Notes: generated from the letters alone by a model not told the origin. A stretch of DNA of 64,000 nt from Micromonospora sp. MP36 (GCF_008119785.1 NZ_VSFA01000006.1:120817-184816); one strand, 5' to 3'. Shown: positions 44,458 through 54,575, counted from the stretch's first letter. Program-made: numbers and translations.

Positions 44458-44513
44458 GCGTCCGTAGTGGAGCGCGCCGTCCCCCGGCGGCTCTGTCGTA
44501 GAAGGAGATGAGA

Positions 44514-45452
44514 ATGCGTTACCAGCGCGTGGCGGCGGTCGCCATGATGGCCTCGCTCGCCCTCTCGGCCGCCGCGTGCGGCAAGGAGGGGAACCCGACC
44601 CCCAGCGGCGGCGGCAACGCCAGCGGCGGCGCGGCGCAGTCGGACAACTGCACCAGCTCGGGCGTGACCTTCACCCCCAAGACGGACGCCGCCGTCGCGG
44701 GCAGCCCGACCTTCGAGAAGATCAAGACCGCCGGCAAGGTCACCATCGGCGTCAAGTTCGACCAGCCGAACCTGGGCTACAAGGACGCCCAGGGCAAGCG
44801 CTGCGGCTTCGACGTCGAGATCGCCCAGTACGTCGCCAGCAAGCTCGGCGTCGACCCGGCGAAGATCGAGTACAAGGAGATCGCGTCGGCCAACCGGGAG
44901 ACCGCGATCAAGGGTGGCGAGATCGACTACTACGTCGGCACCTACTCGATCACCGACAAGCGCAAGAACGACGTCTCCTTCGCCGGGCCGTACTTCGTGG
45001 CCGGCCAGGACCTGCTGGTCCGCAAGGACGAGTCGTCGATCACCGGCAAGGACAGCCTCAAGGGCAAGAAGGTCTGCTCGGCCACCGGCTCCACCCCGAT
45101 CCAGCGGGTGCGCGACGAGGGCCTGACCGAGGCGAGCAACATCGTCGAGTTCAAGACCTACTCCGAGTGCGTCTCGCAGCTGCTCGACAAGAAGGTCGAC
45201 GCGGTGACCACCGACGACGCCATCCTCAAGGGCTACGCGGCGCAGAACCCGGACGAGCTGAAGGTCGTCGGCCAGCCGTTCAGCACCGAGAAGTACGGCA
45301 TCGGCCTGCCCAAGGACGACAAGGCGTTCCGCGACTACGTCAACGACCAGATCGAGGCCGCCTTCACCGACGGCACCTGGCAGAAGATCTACGACGGCAC
45401 GCTCGGCAAGTCCGGCTCCTCGGCGACCCCGCCGCAGCTCGAGCGGTACTGA
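44514..45452 (+). CDS. gluB: glutamate-type ABC transporter substrate-binding lipoprotein
   Basis: A 312-residue binding protein. The signal peptide ends in LSAAACG with the lipid-anchored Cys near residue 22. A Gly/Ser linker precedes the SBP_bac_3 fold (TIGVKFDQPNLGYKD, FDVEIAQYVASKLGVDP, GEIDYYVGTYSITDKRKN). A CSATGSTP/YSECVS Cys pair in lobe 2 could form a disulfide. AAGGAG sits six bases before ATG 44514. A strong hairpin follows the stop codon, as expected for a protein needed in excess over the membrane parts. Confidence 0.92.
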   Translation: MRYQRVAAVAMMASLALSAAACGKEGNPTPSGGGNASGGAAQSDNCTSSGVTFTPKTDAAVAGSPTFEKIKTAGKVTIGVKFDQPNLGYKDAQGKRCGFDVEIAQYVASKLGVDPAKIEYKEIASANRETAIKGGEIDYYVGTYSITDKRKNDVSFAGPYFVAGQDLLVRKDESSITGKDSLKGKKVCSATGSTPIQRVRDEGLTEASNIVEFKTYSECVSQLLDKKVDAVTTDDAILKGYAAQNPDELKVVGQPFSTEKYGIGLPKDDKAFRDYVNDQIEAAFTDGTWQKIYDGTLGKSGSSATPPQLERY

Positions 45453-45465
45453 CGGTCCGACGCCA

Positions 45466-45497
45466 GACCGGGCGGGGAGCTTGCTCCCCGCCCGGTC
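45466..45497 (+). terminator. intra-operon hairpin between gluB and gluC
   Basis: Perfect 15-base arms GACCGGGCGGGGAGC (45466-45480) and GCTCCCCGCCCGGTC (45483-45497) with a 2-base TT between them. It lies between the gluB stop and gluC start and could lower permease expression by partial termination or protect the gluB mRNA 3' end. Confidence 0.8.
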
Positions 45498-45522
45498 CCC
45501 GTCCCGAGAGTGAGAGCGAGGC

Positions 45523-46179
45523 ATGGGCGAGTTCTTCCGCGTCCTGACGGACAACCAGCAGGTGTTCCTCGACGGGTTCGTGAACACCATCAAGCTCTTC
45601 CTGATCGCAGCGGTCGGCAGCCTCGTCCTCGGTACGCTGCTCGGCGCGATGCGGGTCTCGCCGGTGCCCGCCCTGCGGGCGTTCGGCGCCACCTACGTGA
45701 ACCTGATCCGCAACACCCCGCTGACCCTGGTCTTCGCGTTCCTCGTCTTCGCGGTGCCGAAGCTGGACGTGAACATCGACTACTTCCCCAGTGCCTGCAT
45801 CGCGCTGACCGTCTACACCTCCGCGTTCGTCTGCGAGGTGGTCCGCTCCGGCGTGAACACCGTGGCGACCGGTCAGGCCGAGGCGGCCCGGGCGCTGGGC
45901 ATGACCTTCGGCCAGGTGCTGACGCTGATCGTGCTGCCGCAGGCGCTGCGGGCGATGGTGCCGCCGATGATGAGCGTCTTCATCGCCATGCTCAAGAACA
46001 CCACGATCGCGGCCGGCTTCTCGGTGCTCGAGGCCGGCGCCATCCCGGCGTACATGGCCGAACGGGGTGAGCCCCAGATGGTCGTGCTCAGCTGGATCGT
46101 GATCGGCTTCCTAATCCTGATCATCCCGCTGGTGCTGCTCCAGCGGTTCCTCGAGCGCAAGTGGGCGGTGGCACGGTGA
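45523..46179 (+). CDS. gluC: amino acid ABC transporter permease
   Basis: A 218-residue HisM/GlnP-type permease with about five membrane helices. The LIRNTPLTLVFAFLVFAVPK segment and the coupling loop EAARALGMTFGQVLTLIVLPQAL (EAA motif, about 124-146) contact the ATPase. Its stop overlaps the GTG of gluD (GTGA), so the two permease subunits are co-translated. Confidence 0.92.
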   Translation: MGEFFRVLTDNQQVFLDGFVNTIKLFLIAAVGSLVLGTLLGAMRVSPVPALRAFGATYVNLIRNTPLTLVFAFLVFAVPKLDVNIDYFPSACIALTVYTSAFVCEVVRSGVNTVATGQAEAARALGMTFGQVLTLIVLPQALRAMVPPMMSVFIAMLKNTTIAAGFSVLEAGAIPAYMAERGEPQMVVLSWIVIGFLILIIPLVLLQRFLERKWAVAR

Positions 46180-47039
46180 GCTCGGTCCTCTACGACCTGC
46201 CCGGGCCGCGGGCCCGGCTGCGCAACCGGATCCTGGGCGTCGTCTCGATCGCGGCGATCGGCGCGCTGGTCGCGTTCATCATCTACAAGTTCAACGAGAC
46301 CGGTCAGTTCGAGGCCCGCAAGTGGGAGCAGTTCCAGTACGCCTCGGTGCAGCGTGAGCTGCTCACCGGCCTGTGGGCGACGCTCAAGGCGGCCGGCCTG
46401 GCCACCGTGCTGGCGCTGCTGTTCGGCGCGGTCTTCGCCAGCGCCCGGCTCAGCGACCGGTGGATCCTGCGCACCCCGGCCACCTTCGTGGTGGAACTGT
46501 TCCGGGCCATCCCGCTGCTGATCCTGATCTTCTTCGGCTACTACGTGCCGCTGCAGTACGGCTGGTCGATCGACAAGCTCTGGGCGCTGGTCATCGGCCT
46601 CACCCTGTACAACGGCTCGGTGCTGGCGGAGATCTTCCGCGCCGGCATCAACGCGGTGCCGTACGGGCAGACCGAGGGCGCGTACGCCATCGGCCTGCGC
46701 AAGAACCAGGTGCTCCGGCTGATCCTGCTGCCGCAGGCATTCCGGTCGATGCTGCCGGCGATCGTCAGCCAGCTCGTGGTGCTGCTCAAGGACACCGCCC
46801 TGGGCTTCATCATCACGTACCCGGAGCTGCTCTTCGTCGGTAAGCAGATCGGCGGCCGGCTGCCGTTCGGCCTGCCGTACGTGCCGACGTACCTGATCGT
46901 CGCGGCGATCTACATCAGCATCTGCGGCCTGCTGTCGATCCTGGCCTGGTGGCTGCAGAAGCGGATGGGCCGGATGCCGAAGACGGCCGGCCGGGTCGTC
47001 CCGACCCAGGAGGTCGACGCCGGGCGCACGGCGGTCTGA
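46176..47039 (+). CDS. gluD: amino acid ABC transporter permease
   Basis: The partner permease, 287 residues from GTG 46176. An extended cytoplasmic N-terminus is followed by about five helices. The VVELFRAIPLLILIFFGYYV motif and EGAYAIGLRKNQVLRLILLPQAF coupling loop are typical. The C-terminus (KTAGRVVPTQEVDAGRTAV) is soluble. Last gene of the operon; a GC-rich hairpin follows. Confidence 0.92.
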   Translation: MSSVLYDLPGPRARLRNRILGVVSIAAIGALVAFIIYKFNETGQFEARKWEQFQYASVQRELLTGLWATLKAAGLATVLALLFGAVFASARLSDRWILRTPATFVVELFRAIPLLILIFFGYYVPLQYGWSIDKLWALVIGLTLYNGSVLAEIFRAGINAVPYGQTEGAYAIGLRKNQVLRLILLPQAFRSMLPAIVSQLVVLLKDTALGFIITYPELLFVGKQIGGRLPFGLPYVPTYLIVAAIYISICGLLSILAWWLQKRMGRMPKTAGRVVPTQEVDAGRTAV

Positions 47040-47062
47040 CGAAACGCGCGCGAACCGGCAAC

Positions 47063-47095
47063 ACGGGCGGGTGACCACGAAGGTCACCCGCCCGT
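47063..47095. terminator. hairpin between gluD and rny
   Basis: Perfect 14-base arms ACGGGCGGGTGACC (47063-47076) and GGTCACCCGCCCGT (47082-47095), 5-base loop. It lies between convergent gluD and rny. Confidence 0.88.
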
Positions 47096-47129
47096 CCCAC
47101 GTTCGCGGCGTGAGCTTCTCCGTGTGCCG

Positions 47130-48896
47130 TCAGCGGGCGATCTCGGTGACCCGGGACTCGCGGACCACGGTCACCCGGATCTGCCCCGGGTAGGTCAGCT
47201 CCTCCTCGATCTGCTTGGCCACGTCCCGGGCCAGCACCGCCGCGCCGATGTCGTCGACGTCCTCCGGCTTGACCATCACCCGGATCTCCCGGCCCGCCTG
47301 CATGGCGAAGACCTTCTCCACGCCGAGCTTGCCGGCCGCGATCTCCTCGATCCGCTCCAGCCGTTTGACGTACGCCTCCAGGCTCTCCCGCCGCGCCCCC
47401 GGCCGGCCGCCGGAGCAGGCGTCGGAGGCCTGGGTGAGGACCGCCTCGATGGTCTGCGGCGGCACCTCGTTGTGGTGCGCCTCGATGGCGTGCACCACGT
47501 CCTCGCTCTCGCCGTACTTGCGGGCCAGGTCGGCGCCGATGATGGCGTGGCTCCCCTCCACCTCGTGGGTGAGCGCCTTGCCGATGTCGTGCAGGAACGC
47601 GCTGCGCTTGATCGTCGGCACGTCCAGCCGTAGCTCGGCGGCCATGATCCCGGCGATGTGCGCGGTCTCCACCAGGTGCTTGAGCACGTTCTGCCCGTAC
47701 GACGTCCGGTAGCGCAGCCGGCCCAGCAGGGTGACCAGCTCGGGGTGGATCTCGGTGATGCCGACCTCGACCAGGGCGTCCTCGGCGGCCCGGTGGCAGA
47801 GCTCCTCCACCTCGTGCCGGGCCTGGTCGTAGACCTCCTCGATGCGGTGCGGGTGGATCCGGCCGTCCAGGACCAGCTTCTCGAGGGTGAGCCGGCCGAC
47901 CTCCCGGCGTACCGGGTCGAAGCAGGAGAGCAGCACCGCCTCGGGGGTGTCGTCGATGATCAGGTTGACCCCGGTGACCGACTCGAAGGCGCGGATGTTG
48001 CGCCCCTCCCGGCCGATGATCCGCCCCTTCATCTCGTCGCCCGGCAGGTGCAGGACGCTCACCACGCTCTCCGCGGTCTGCTCGCTGGCGACCCGCTGGA
48101 TGGCGTCCACGACGATGTGCCGGGCCCGCTGCTCGGCGGTGTTGCGGGCGTCCGACTCGATGTCCCGGACCAGCAGGACAGCCTCCCGCTTGGCCTGGCT
48201 CTCGATCGACTCGACCAGCTCGGCCCGGGCCGCGTCGGCGGTCAGCCCGGCCACCCGCTCCAACTCGCGGCGGCGCTGCTGCTCCGCCTCGGCGAGAGCC
48301 TGCTCCCGCTCGCCCACGGCGGCCTCCCGCGCCGCCAGCGCGGCGCTGGCGGCGGTGAGCTGCCGTTCCCGCTCGGCGAGCCGCTCCACCTCCTCGGTGT
48401 GCAGCCGCTCCCGCTCGTCCATCCGAGCGGCCCGGCGATCGACCTCGGCGGCCTGCTCGCGGGTGGTCGCGGCGAGCACCGCGACCTCCCGCTCGCCGCT
48501 GCGCCGGGCGGCGGCGCGGAGCTGCTCGGCGTCCGCCTCGGCCTGCTTGTGCGCCCGTTCCAGCACGGTGTCGGCCTCGGCGCGGGCGTCGTCCAGGACG
48601 CGGCGGGCCTCCGCGCGGGCCGCCTTCGCCTCGGCCTTCGCCGCAGCTGCCTCGGCCCGGGCCGCGGCGGCGGCCGACCGCGCCACGTCGATGGTGCTGT
48701 TCGCCTCGTCGGCGGCGCTGCGCAGGGCCGCCAGGGACTGCTCCTGACGATCCTTCTCGGCGACAAAGGCCGGGTCCTCGGGGGTGGGCGCGATACTGAG
48801 CCGGCGCAGCGTACGCACGCCGACCAGGACGGCACCGACCACCACGGCGGCGAGGAGCAGCACCAGCACGAGGATGAGGACTTCGAACCCGCTCAT
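47130..48896 (-). CDS. rny: ribonuclease Y
   Basis: A membrane-anchored endoribonuclease that starts mRNA decay. A 588-residue protein. The N-terminal transmembrane helix (VLILVLVLLLAAVVVGAVLV, about 5-24) leads to a long Ala/Glu/Arg coiled coil (about 55-250). The KH domain reads GDEMKGRIIGREGRNIRAFE and the HD domain has catalytic AFLHDIGKALTHE. Glu and Ala content in the coil is higher than in firmicute RNase Y. ATG 48896 overlaps the stop of a 58-codon ORF (ATGA), and GGTGGAGCGGCGGC precedes it. Confidence 0.95.
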   Translation of the reverse strand: MSGFEVLILVLVLLLAAVVVGAVLVGVRTLRRLSIAPTPEDPAFVAEKDRQEQSLAALRSAADEANSTIDVARSAAAAARAEAAAAKAEAKAARAEARRVLDDARAEADTVLERAHKQAEADAEQLRAAARRSGEREVAVLAATTREQAAEVDRRAARMDERERLHTEEVERLAERERQLTAASAALAAREAAVGEREQALAEAEQQRRRELERVAGLTADAARAELVESIESQAKREAVLLVRDIESDARNTAEQRARHIVVDAIQRVASEQTAESVVSVLHLPGDEMKGRIIGREGRNIRAFESVTGVNLIIDDTPEAVLLSCFDPVRREVGRLTLEKLVLDGRIHPHRIEEVYDQARHEVEELCHRAAEDALVEVGITEIHPELVTLLGRLRYRTSYGQNVLKHLVETAHIAGIMAAELRLDVPTIKRSAFLHDIGKALTHEVEGSHAIIGADLARKYGESEDVVHAIEAHHNEVPPQTIEAVLTQASDACSGGRPGARRESLEAYVKRLERIEEIAAGKLGVEKVFAMQAGREIRVMVKPEDVDDIGAAVLARDVAKQIEEELTYPGQIRVTVVRESRVTEIAR

Positions 48897-49069
48897 GCCG
48901 CCGCTCCACCGCGTCCGGCGAGGTCGCCCCCGGTTCGGCCGGCAGTCACGGGACGGCGACCGGGGCGGGCACCGGTGACCTCGGGTGGGGTCGCGATCGG
49001 CGGGCGGCGGCCACCATTGCCGACGACGCCAGTTGGAGGACCGCCGGTGAACCTGTGCCGCCCCGTCAT
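48893..49069 (-). CDS. small basic Gly/Pro-rich ORF coupled to rny
   Basis: A 58-codon frame too short to be obvious. ATG 49069 has GGGGAGG about 5 bases upstream, and its TGA overlaps the rny ATG as ATGA. The product starts MTGRHRFTGGPPTGVVGNGG and ends GRGGAAA; it is basic, rich in Gly, Pro, Thr and Arg, and has no membrane segment. I recognise no family. It could be a real small protein or a leader whose translation sets rny expression. Confidence 0.45.
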   Translation of the reverse strand: MTGRHRFTGGPPTGVVGNGGRRPPIATPPEVTGARPGRRPVTAGRTGGDLAGRGGAAA

Positions 49070-49758
49070 GGCCGCCTCCCCTGAACGTCGGCGCCGCAGC
49101 CCGCGTGCCGACGGGCACACGCCTGCGGCTCTGGACGCCCGACCGGAGCGGCTGGCCGTGGGTAGCTTTCCGTCGGCGGTGCCCCTGTAGGGGCATCGCC
49201 GGCGGCCGGTTGCAGTTGTCGGCGGCACCGGACCGGCTGTCCGGAGCTGTCGTCAAAAGGCCGGTGAAGCTGGCCCAAAGTGATGCAGTTCTGTTACGCG
49301 ATCTATGTTGTGCGCTTAGCCTGCGCTGGTCGGGCAATGTGAGCCTGTATGGCGAGGCTAGGTCGCCAGGGGCCGTTCGGTCAAGAACTCATGATCAAAC
49401 CACCCGGACGGAGAGAAGTTACGGCGTCACCCAGCGCCGATCAGATGCCGGACACGGCTGGACAAACCCCGCACCGGACGGCCTCCCCGATCACCTTTCC
49501 GACCTGCTCAGGGCCCCCGGCAACCCACGTCACCCGCTCCTCACCGCAGGCTGCTCGGCGTCGTCACGACGGCAGGGCACAACTTCTCCGAAAGTGTGGC
49601 CTTTCGCTGAACTTGCGCGACCTGGCGACCCGCGGCCCGGTCCCGAGGGCCAGCGAGTGCGAGCGGGCAGCCACCCGGGATGCGGCAACCCGGCCCGACC
49701 GGCTGCCCGGAAATCACGAGATGCCGCAACACGCGCAACGCCGACCTCCGATGGTCGG
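49070..49758. other. long non-coding stretch upstream of rny and after recX
   Basis: About 690 bases with no convincing gene on either strand. A relatively AT-rich patch at about 49270-49350 (for example TTCTGTTACGCGATCTATG) looks promoter-like and may drive rny on the minus strand. A near-palindrome TGCCCCTGTAGGGGCA lies at 49180-49195. AACTCATGATCAA near 49387 matches one arm of the palindrome at 8654. A CCGACC/GGTCGG hairpin at 49741-49758 may end recA-recX transcription. Confidence 0.5.
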
Positions 49759-50454
49759 TCAGTCGAGGGTGCGGGTGTCCCGATCGAGGTCGTGCTCGGC
49801 ATCGGCCAGCGCGTCGGCGTCGATGTGCTCGGCGAACTCGGCCGCCTCGGCGCTCTGCGCGGCCAGGGCGTCCTTCACCGCCCGGATCGCCACGCCGGGC
49901 GGGTATCCCTTGCGCGCCAGCATCCCGACGAGGCGGCGGAACACCGCGTCCGGCTCGCCCCGGGCGGTCCGCAGCTTGCGCTCGACCAGGGCCCGGGCCG
50001 TCTCCGCCTCGGTCTCCTCGTCCAACTCGCCGAGGGCCTCGCTGGCCACCTCACCGTCGACGCCGCGCTGGCGCAGCTCGTTGGCGAGCGCCCGGCGAGC
50101 CAGCCCACGGCCGGCGTGCCGGCTGGTGACCCAGGCCCGGGCGAAGGCGGCGTCGTCGATGATGCCGACCTCGTCGTACCGGTCGAGGACCTGGGCGGCG
50201 ACCTCCTCGGAGATGCCCCGCTTGGTGAGGGCGCCGGCCAGCTCGGCCCGGGTACGCGGCCGGACCGCGAGCTGCCGCAGGCAGATCTCCCGGGCCACCT
50301 CGGCCTCGTCGCGGGGCGGGGCTGGCGTGGCCTCCGGATCGGTCTCCTCGGCGCGGCCCCGGCGGCTCCGGCGGGGGCGGGGTGTGGTGGCGTCACCCGT
50401 GCGGGGCGGGCTGGCGTCCCAGCCCCGCCCCGTACGGGCGCGTCGTCCTGCCAC
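49759..50454 (-). CDS. recX: RecX regulatory protein
   Basis: Modulates RecA filament growth. A 231-residue protein. A disordered Arg/Pro-rich N-terminus of about 50 residues precedes three-helix RecX repeats: AREICLRQLAVRPRTRAELA, DRYDEVGIIDDAAFARAWV and LARRALANELRQRGV. The acidic C-terminus is long. GTG 50454 lies 8 bases after the recA stop, so it is co-transcribed with recA. Confidence 0.95.
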   Translation of the reverse strand: MAGRRARTGRGWDASPPRTGDATTPRPRRSRRGRAEETDPEATPAPPRDEAEVAREICLRQLAVRPRTRAELAGALTKRGISEEVAAQVLDRYDEVGIIDDAAFARAWVTSRHAGRGLARRALANELRQRGVDGEVASEALGELDEETEAETARALVERKLRTARGEPDAVFRRLVGMLARKGYPPGVAIRAVKDALAAQSAEAAEFAEHIDADALADAEHDLDRDTRTLD

Positions 50455-50462
50455 GGGTCAGG

Positions 50463-51509
<1,047 letters not shown>

Positions 51510-51643
51510 CGTTGCCACCCCTGCCTTCGCCGGCGTCTTACCTGAGCTTCGCGTCACGCGGGACACGCTAGGCGCTGGGTCCGACAGAAAACCAGCCGAC
51601 GGGCCGCGAGCTGTGGACGAGCACCCCGCTGTGGACAATAGCC

Positions 51644-51655
51644 GAACAGGTGTAC
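51644..51655. promoter_or_regulatory. SOS-like box upstream of recA
   Basis: GAACAGGTGTAC differs from GAAC-N4-GTTC by one base, and the N4 AGGT is the one I recall from mycobacterial recA boxes. It lies in the 185-base gap between the DUF3046 gene and recA, near TGTGGACAATAG which could hold a promoter element. Confidence 0.6.
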
Positions 51656-51694
51656 GACTGGGCAAGCGACACGCCAACCCGGGAAAAAGGCTGC

Positions 51695-51895
51695 TCAGCG
51701 TAGCCGCGCCGGCACCCGGTCGGGATAGGCGGCGACCACCGCCCGCCACACCACGTGCGTCTCCTCACCCGCGGCCAGGGCCTGGTCGATGGTCCGCCCG
51801 CCGAGCTGGGGCAGCACCTGGTCGCTGGCGATGCTGGCCGCGTAGCCCGGCCCGAACGCCTCCTCCAGCCGCGCCCAGAAGTCGGTCAGCCGCAC
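51695..51895 (-). CDS. DUF3046 family protein
   Basis: A 66-residue protein of the DUF3046 family found upstream of recA in actinobacteria. The sequence [20 protein letters not shown], then [20 protein letters not shown] and VWRAVVAAY, is characteristic. GTG 51895. Function unknown. It lies three bases after the MFS gene on the same strand. Confidence 0.9.
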   Translation of the reverse strand: MRLTDFWARLEEAFGPGYAASIASDQVLPQLGGRTIDQALAAGEETHVVWRAVVAAYPDRVPARLR

Positions 51896-51898
51896 GTG

Positions 51899-53263
51899 TC
51901 ACTCCTCCTTGTCGGGCGCCCCAACGGGCACCGGACGCAACGCTAGCGCCACCAGGGGCACCGTCGCGATCGCCGCGAGCAGGGTGAGGGCCGGATAACC
52001 GGCCACCCGCACGACAAACCCGCTCAGCGCCGCGGCGCCGGCCCCGGCCAGCCCCATGGTCAGGTCCGACAGGCCCTGGACGCTCGGCCGCACGTCGGCG
52101 GGCACCGACTCGGACAGCAGCGTGGAGCCGGCGACCATGGTGCCCGACCAGCCCAGTCCGAGCAGCGCCAGACCGAGCGAGAGTTCGGGCGTGTGGTGCC
52201 CGGCCGTGCCGGCGACCGCGCAGGCGGCGAGCAGCACCCCGATGCCGCCGAGGATCACCGCGCGCCGGCCGAGCCGGTCGGTGAGCCAGCCGACCACCGG
52301 GGAGAACGCGTACATGCCGGCGATGTGCAGGCTCAGCACGATGCCGACCACCCGCAGCACGTCGGCGTCGTCGTGGAACTCGCCGAGGCGTACCGGGGTC
52401 ATCGACATCACGGCGACCATCACCAGGTGGCCCATCGCCACGGCCGCGATGCCCAGGCGGGCGGCGGGTCGCTCGCGTACCACCCGCCAGGCGGCGCGCA
52501 TGCCCGCGGCGCGCCGGGCCGGCGACAACTCCGGCTCGGCGCGTCTGACGCCGCGCGGCGACCCGGAGCCGTCGGGGGCCGGTGCCGCGACCACCTCGGC
52601 CACCGGGTCGTCGGCGGCCGCCAGCCGGCGGGCGGTGAGCAGCGGGTCGGGCCGCAGCAGAGCCGCCAGTACGCCCGCGGTGAGCACGAACGCCGCGGCG
52701 CTGAACGCGAACGGGCCGGCCAGCGGCGGCAGTCCCCACCCGCCGGTGGTCCGGTCGGCGAGCGCGGCGAAGTTGGGCGCCGCCACGGCGCCGATGGTGG
52801 TGGCCCAGACGATCAACGAGAGCTGCCGCCCCCGGCGGGCCGGCTCGGCGAGATCCACCGCCGTGTAGCGCGCCTGAAGGTTGGCCGCGGTGCCGCCGCC
52901 GAAGAGCAGCATGCCGAGGAAGAGCAGCGGCACCCAGCGGGTGACCGCGGCGAGCACCACCAGCACACCTCCGGCCGCCCCGGCCAGGTACGCCAGCACC
53001 AGGCCCGGCCGCCGGCCGTGCCCGGTCATGATCCGGGTCACCGGGACGGCGAGCAGGGCCCCACCGACCACGGCCGCGCTCTGCGCCAGGCCCGCCACGG
53101 CGGTGCCGGCGATCCGGGCGGCGAGCAGCGCCCCGACCGCGACCCCGATGGTGACGCCGATCCCCCCGATGATCTGGGTGACGAAGAGCAGCCGCAGCGT
53201 GCGCCGCCGGATCGGCGCGACATCGGGCCGCGCCAGCGCCGGCGCGGTCAGGTCAGTGGCCAT
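51899..53263 (-). CDS. MFS transporter
   Basis: A 454-residue, about 12-helix exporter-type MFS protein. The first half has LLFVTQIIGGIGVTIGVAVG and RIMTGHGRRPGLVLAYLAGA. A cytoplasmic linker rich in Pro/Ala/Asp (about 208-250) precedes the second half with SPVVGWLTDRLGRRAVILGG. ATG 53263 follows GAGGAG by 8 bases. Substrate unknown. Transcribed toward DUF3046 and recA. Confidence 0.88.
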   Translation of the reverse strand: MATDLTAPALARPDVAPIRRRTLRLLFVTQIIGGIGVTIGVAVGALLAARIAGTAVAGLAQSAAVVGGALLAVPVTRIMTGHGRRPGLVLAYLAGAAGGVLVVLAAVTRWVPLLFLGMLLFGGGTAANLQARYTAVDLAEPARRGRQLSLIVWATTIGAVAAPNFAALADRTTGGWGLPPLAGPFAFSAAAFVLTAGVLAALLRPDPLLTARRLAAADDPVAEVVAAPAPDGSGSPRGVRRAEPELSPARRAAGMRAAWRVVRERPAARLGIAAVAMGHLVMVAVMSMTPVRLGEFHDDADVLRVVGIVLSLHIAGMYAFSPVVGWLTDRLGRRAVILGGIGVLLAACAVAGTAGHHTPELSLGLALLGLGWSGTMVAGSTLLSESVPADVRPSVQGLSDLTMGLAGAGAAALSGFVVRVAGYPALTLLAAIATVPLVALALRPVPVGAPDKEE

Positions 53264-53333
53264 CTCGGGTGCTCCTCGGGTAAGGGGTGACCCATCCTCC
53301 CGCACCCGACCGGACCGCCGGCACCGGGTTTCG

Positions 53334-54476
53334 CTACAAGCCGAGACTACGGCCGATGATCTCCTTCATGATCTCGGTGGTGCCGCCGTAGATGGTCTGC
53401 ACCCGGCCGTCCAGCCAGGCCTTCGCCACCGGGTACTCCAGCATGAACCCGTAGCCGCCGTGCAGCTGCAGGCAGCGGTCGGCCACCCGATTCTGCAGCT
53501 CGGTGGTCCACCACTTGGCCTTCGCCGCGTCGGTCACCGACAGCCGGCCGGCGTTGAACTCGGCGACGCAGTGGTTGACGAAGGTCCGCGCGATGGTGAC
53601 CTCGGTGTCCAGCTCGGCCAAGAGGAACCGGTTGTGCTGGAACTTCCCGATCGGCCGGCCGAACGCCTCCCGCGAGCGGGCGTAGTCGAGGGTGAGCGCG
53701 AGCAGCTTCTCCGCCGCCGCCACCGCCGCGACGGCGATGCTCAACCGCTCCCGGGGCAGGTTGCCCATCAGGTGATAGAAGCCGTGGTTCTCGGTGCCGA
53801 TCAGGTTCTCCACCGGAACCCGGCAGTCGGCGAAGAAGAGTTCGGCGGTGTCGTTGGCCTTCAGGCCCACCTTGGCCAGTCGCCGTCCCCGACTGAAACC
53901 GGGGGTGCCGGTCTCCACCGCGATCAGGCTCACCCCGTGCGCGCCCTGGTCGGGTGCCGTCTTGGCGACCACCACCACGAGATCGGCCATTTCTCCGTTG
54001 GTGATGAACGTCTTCTGGCCGTTGAGGACGTACGTGTCGCCGTCCCGAACGGCGCTGGTGCGGACCCCCGCCAGGTCCGAACCCGCCCCCGGCTCGCTCA
54101 TCGCGATCGCGGTGACCAGGTCGCCGGAGCAGAAGCCCGGCAGCCAGCGCTTGCGCTGGTCGTCGGTGGTCAGCTCGGTCAGGTACGGAGCCACCACGTC
54201 GTTGTGCAGGCCGAACCCGAGACCGGAACACCCCGCCGCGACGATCTCCTCGTCGAGGACCGCGTGGAACCGGAAGTCGTGCTGCCCGCCGCCGCCGTAC
54301 TCCTCGCCGACGTCCATGCCGAGCAGCCCGGCGGCGCCGGCCTTGCGCCACACCTCCCGGTCCACGATCCCGTCGGCCTCCCAACGCTTGTGGTACGGCA
54401 CCGCCTCCCGGGCGAGGAACTCGCGGCACAGGTCCCGGAACTCCTCGTGCACGGGCTCGTAGAGATGCTGCTCCAT
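53334..54476 (-). CDS. acyl-CoA dehydrogenase
   Basis: A 380-residue flavoenzyme of fatty-acid or branched-chain oxidation. Family signatures are present: AIAMSEPGAGSDLAGV (FAD/substrate loop), GQKTFITNGEMADL, and the C-terminal QLHGGYGFMLEYPVAK. At the end it reads IYGGTTEIMKE; medium- and short-chain enzymes have the catalytic Glu at the first Gly of that motif, so this one resembles the LCAD/isovaleryl type whose base lies earlier (PRERLSIA). Chain specificity is not determined. Divergent from the polyamine-type importer. Confidence 0.92.
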   Translation of the reverse strand: MEQHLYEPVHEEFRDLCREFLAREAVPYHKRWEADGIVDREVWRKAGAAGLLGMDVGEEYGGGGQHDFRFHAVLDEEIVAAGCSGLGFGLHNDVVAPYLTELTTDDQRKRWLPGFCSGDLVTAIAMSEPGAGSDLAGVRTSAVRDGDTYVLNGQKTFITNGEMADLVVVVAKTAPDQGAHGVSLIAVETGTPGFSRGRRLAKVGLKANDTAELFFADCRVPVENLIGTENHGFYHLMGNLPRERLSIAVAAVAAAEKLLALTLDYARSREAFGRPIGKFQHNRFLLAELDTEVTIARTFVNHCVAEFNAGRLSVTDAAKAKWWTTELQNRVADRCLQLHGGYGFMLEYPVAKAWLDGRVQTIYGGTTEIMKEIIGRSLGL

Positions 54477-54544
54477 GGCGATGAGTGTGCCCGCCGCGCG
54501 GCCGGGCGGGAAGGGCGGCGACGGACGGAACCGGCCGCCGGGTC

Positions 54545-54575
54545 TTGACGACGCTATCCGTCGCAGCTTTATTCT
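54545..54575 (+). promoter_or_regulatory. promoter of the polyamine-type ABC operon
   Basis: TTGACG (54545-54550) and TATTCT (54570-54575) are 19 bases apart (TTATTC one base earlier gives 18). Both hexamers match actinobacterial sigma-70 consensus and lie about 66 bases upstream of the start codon. Confidence 0.5.
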
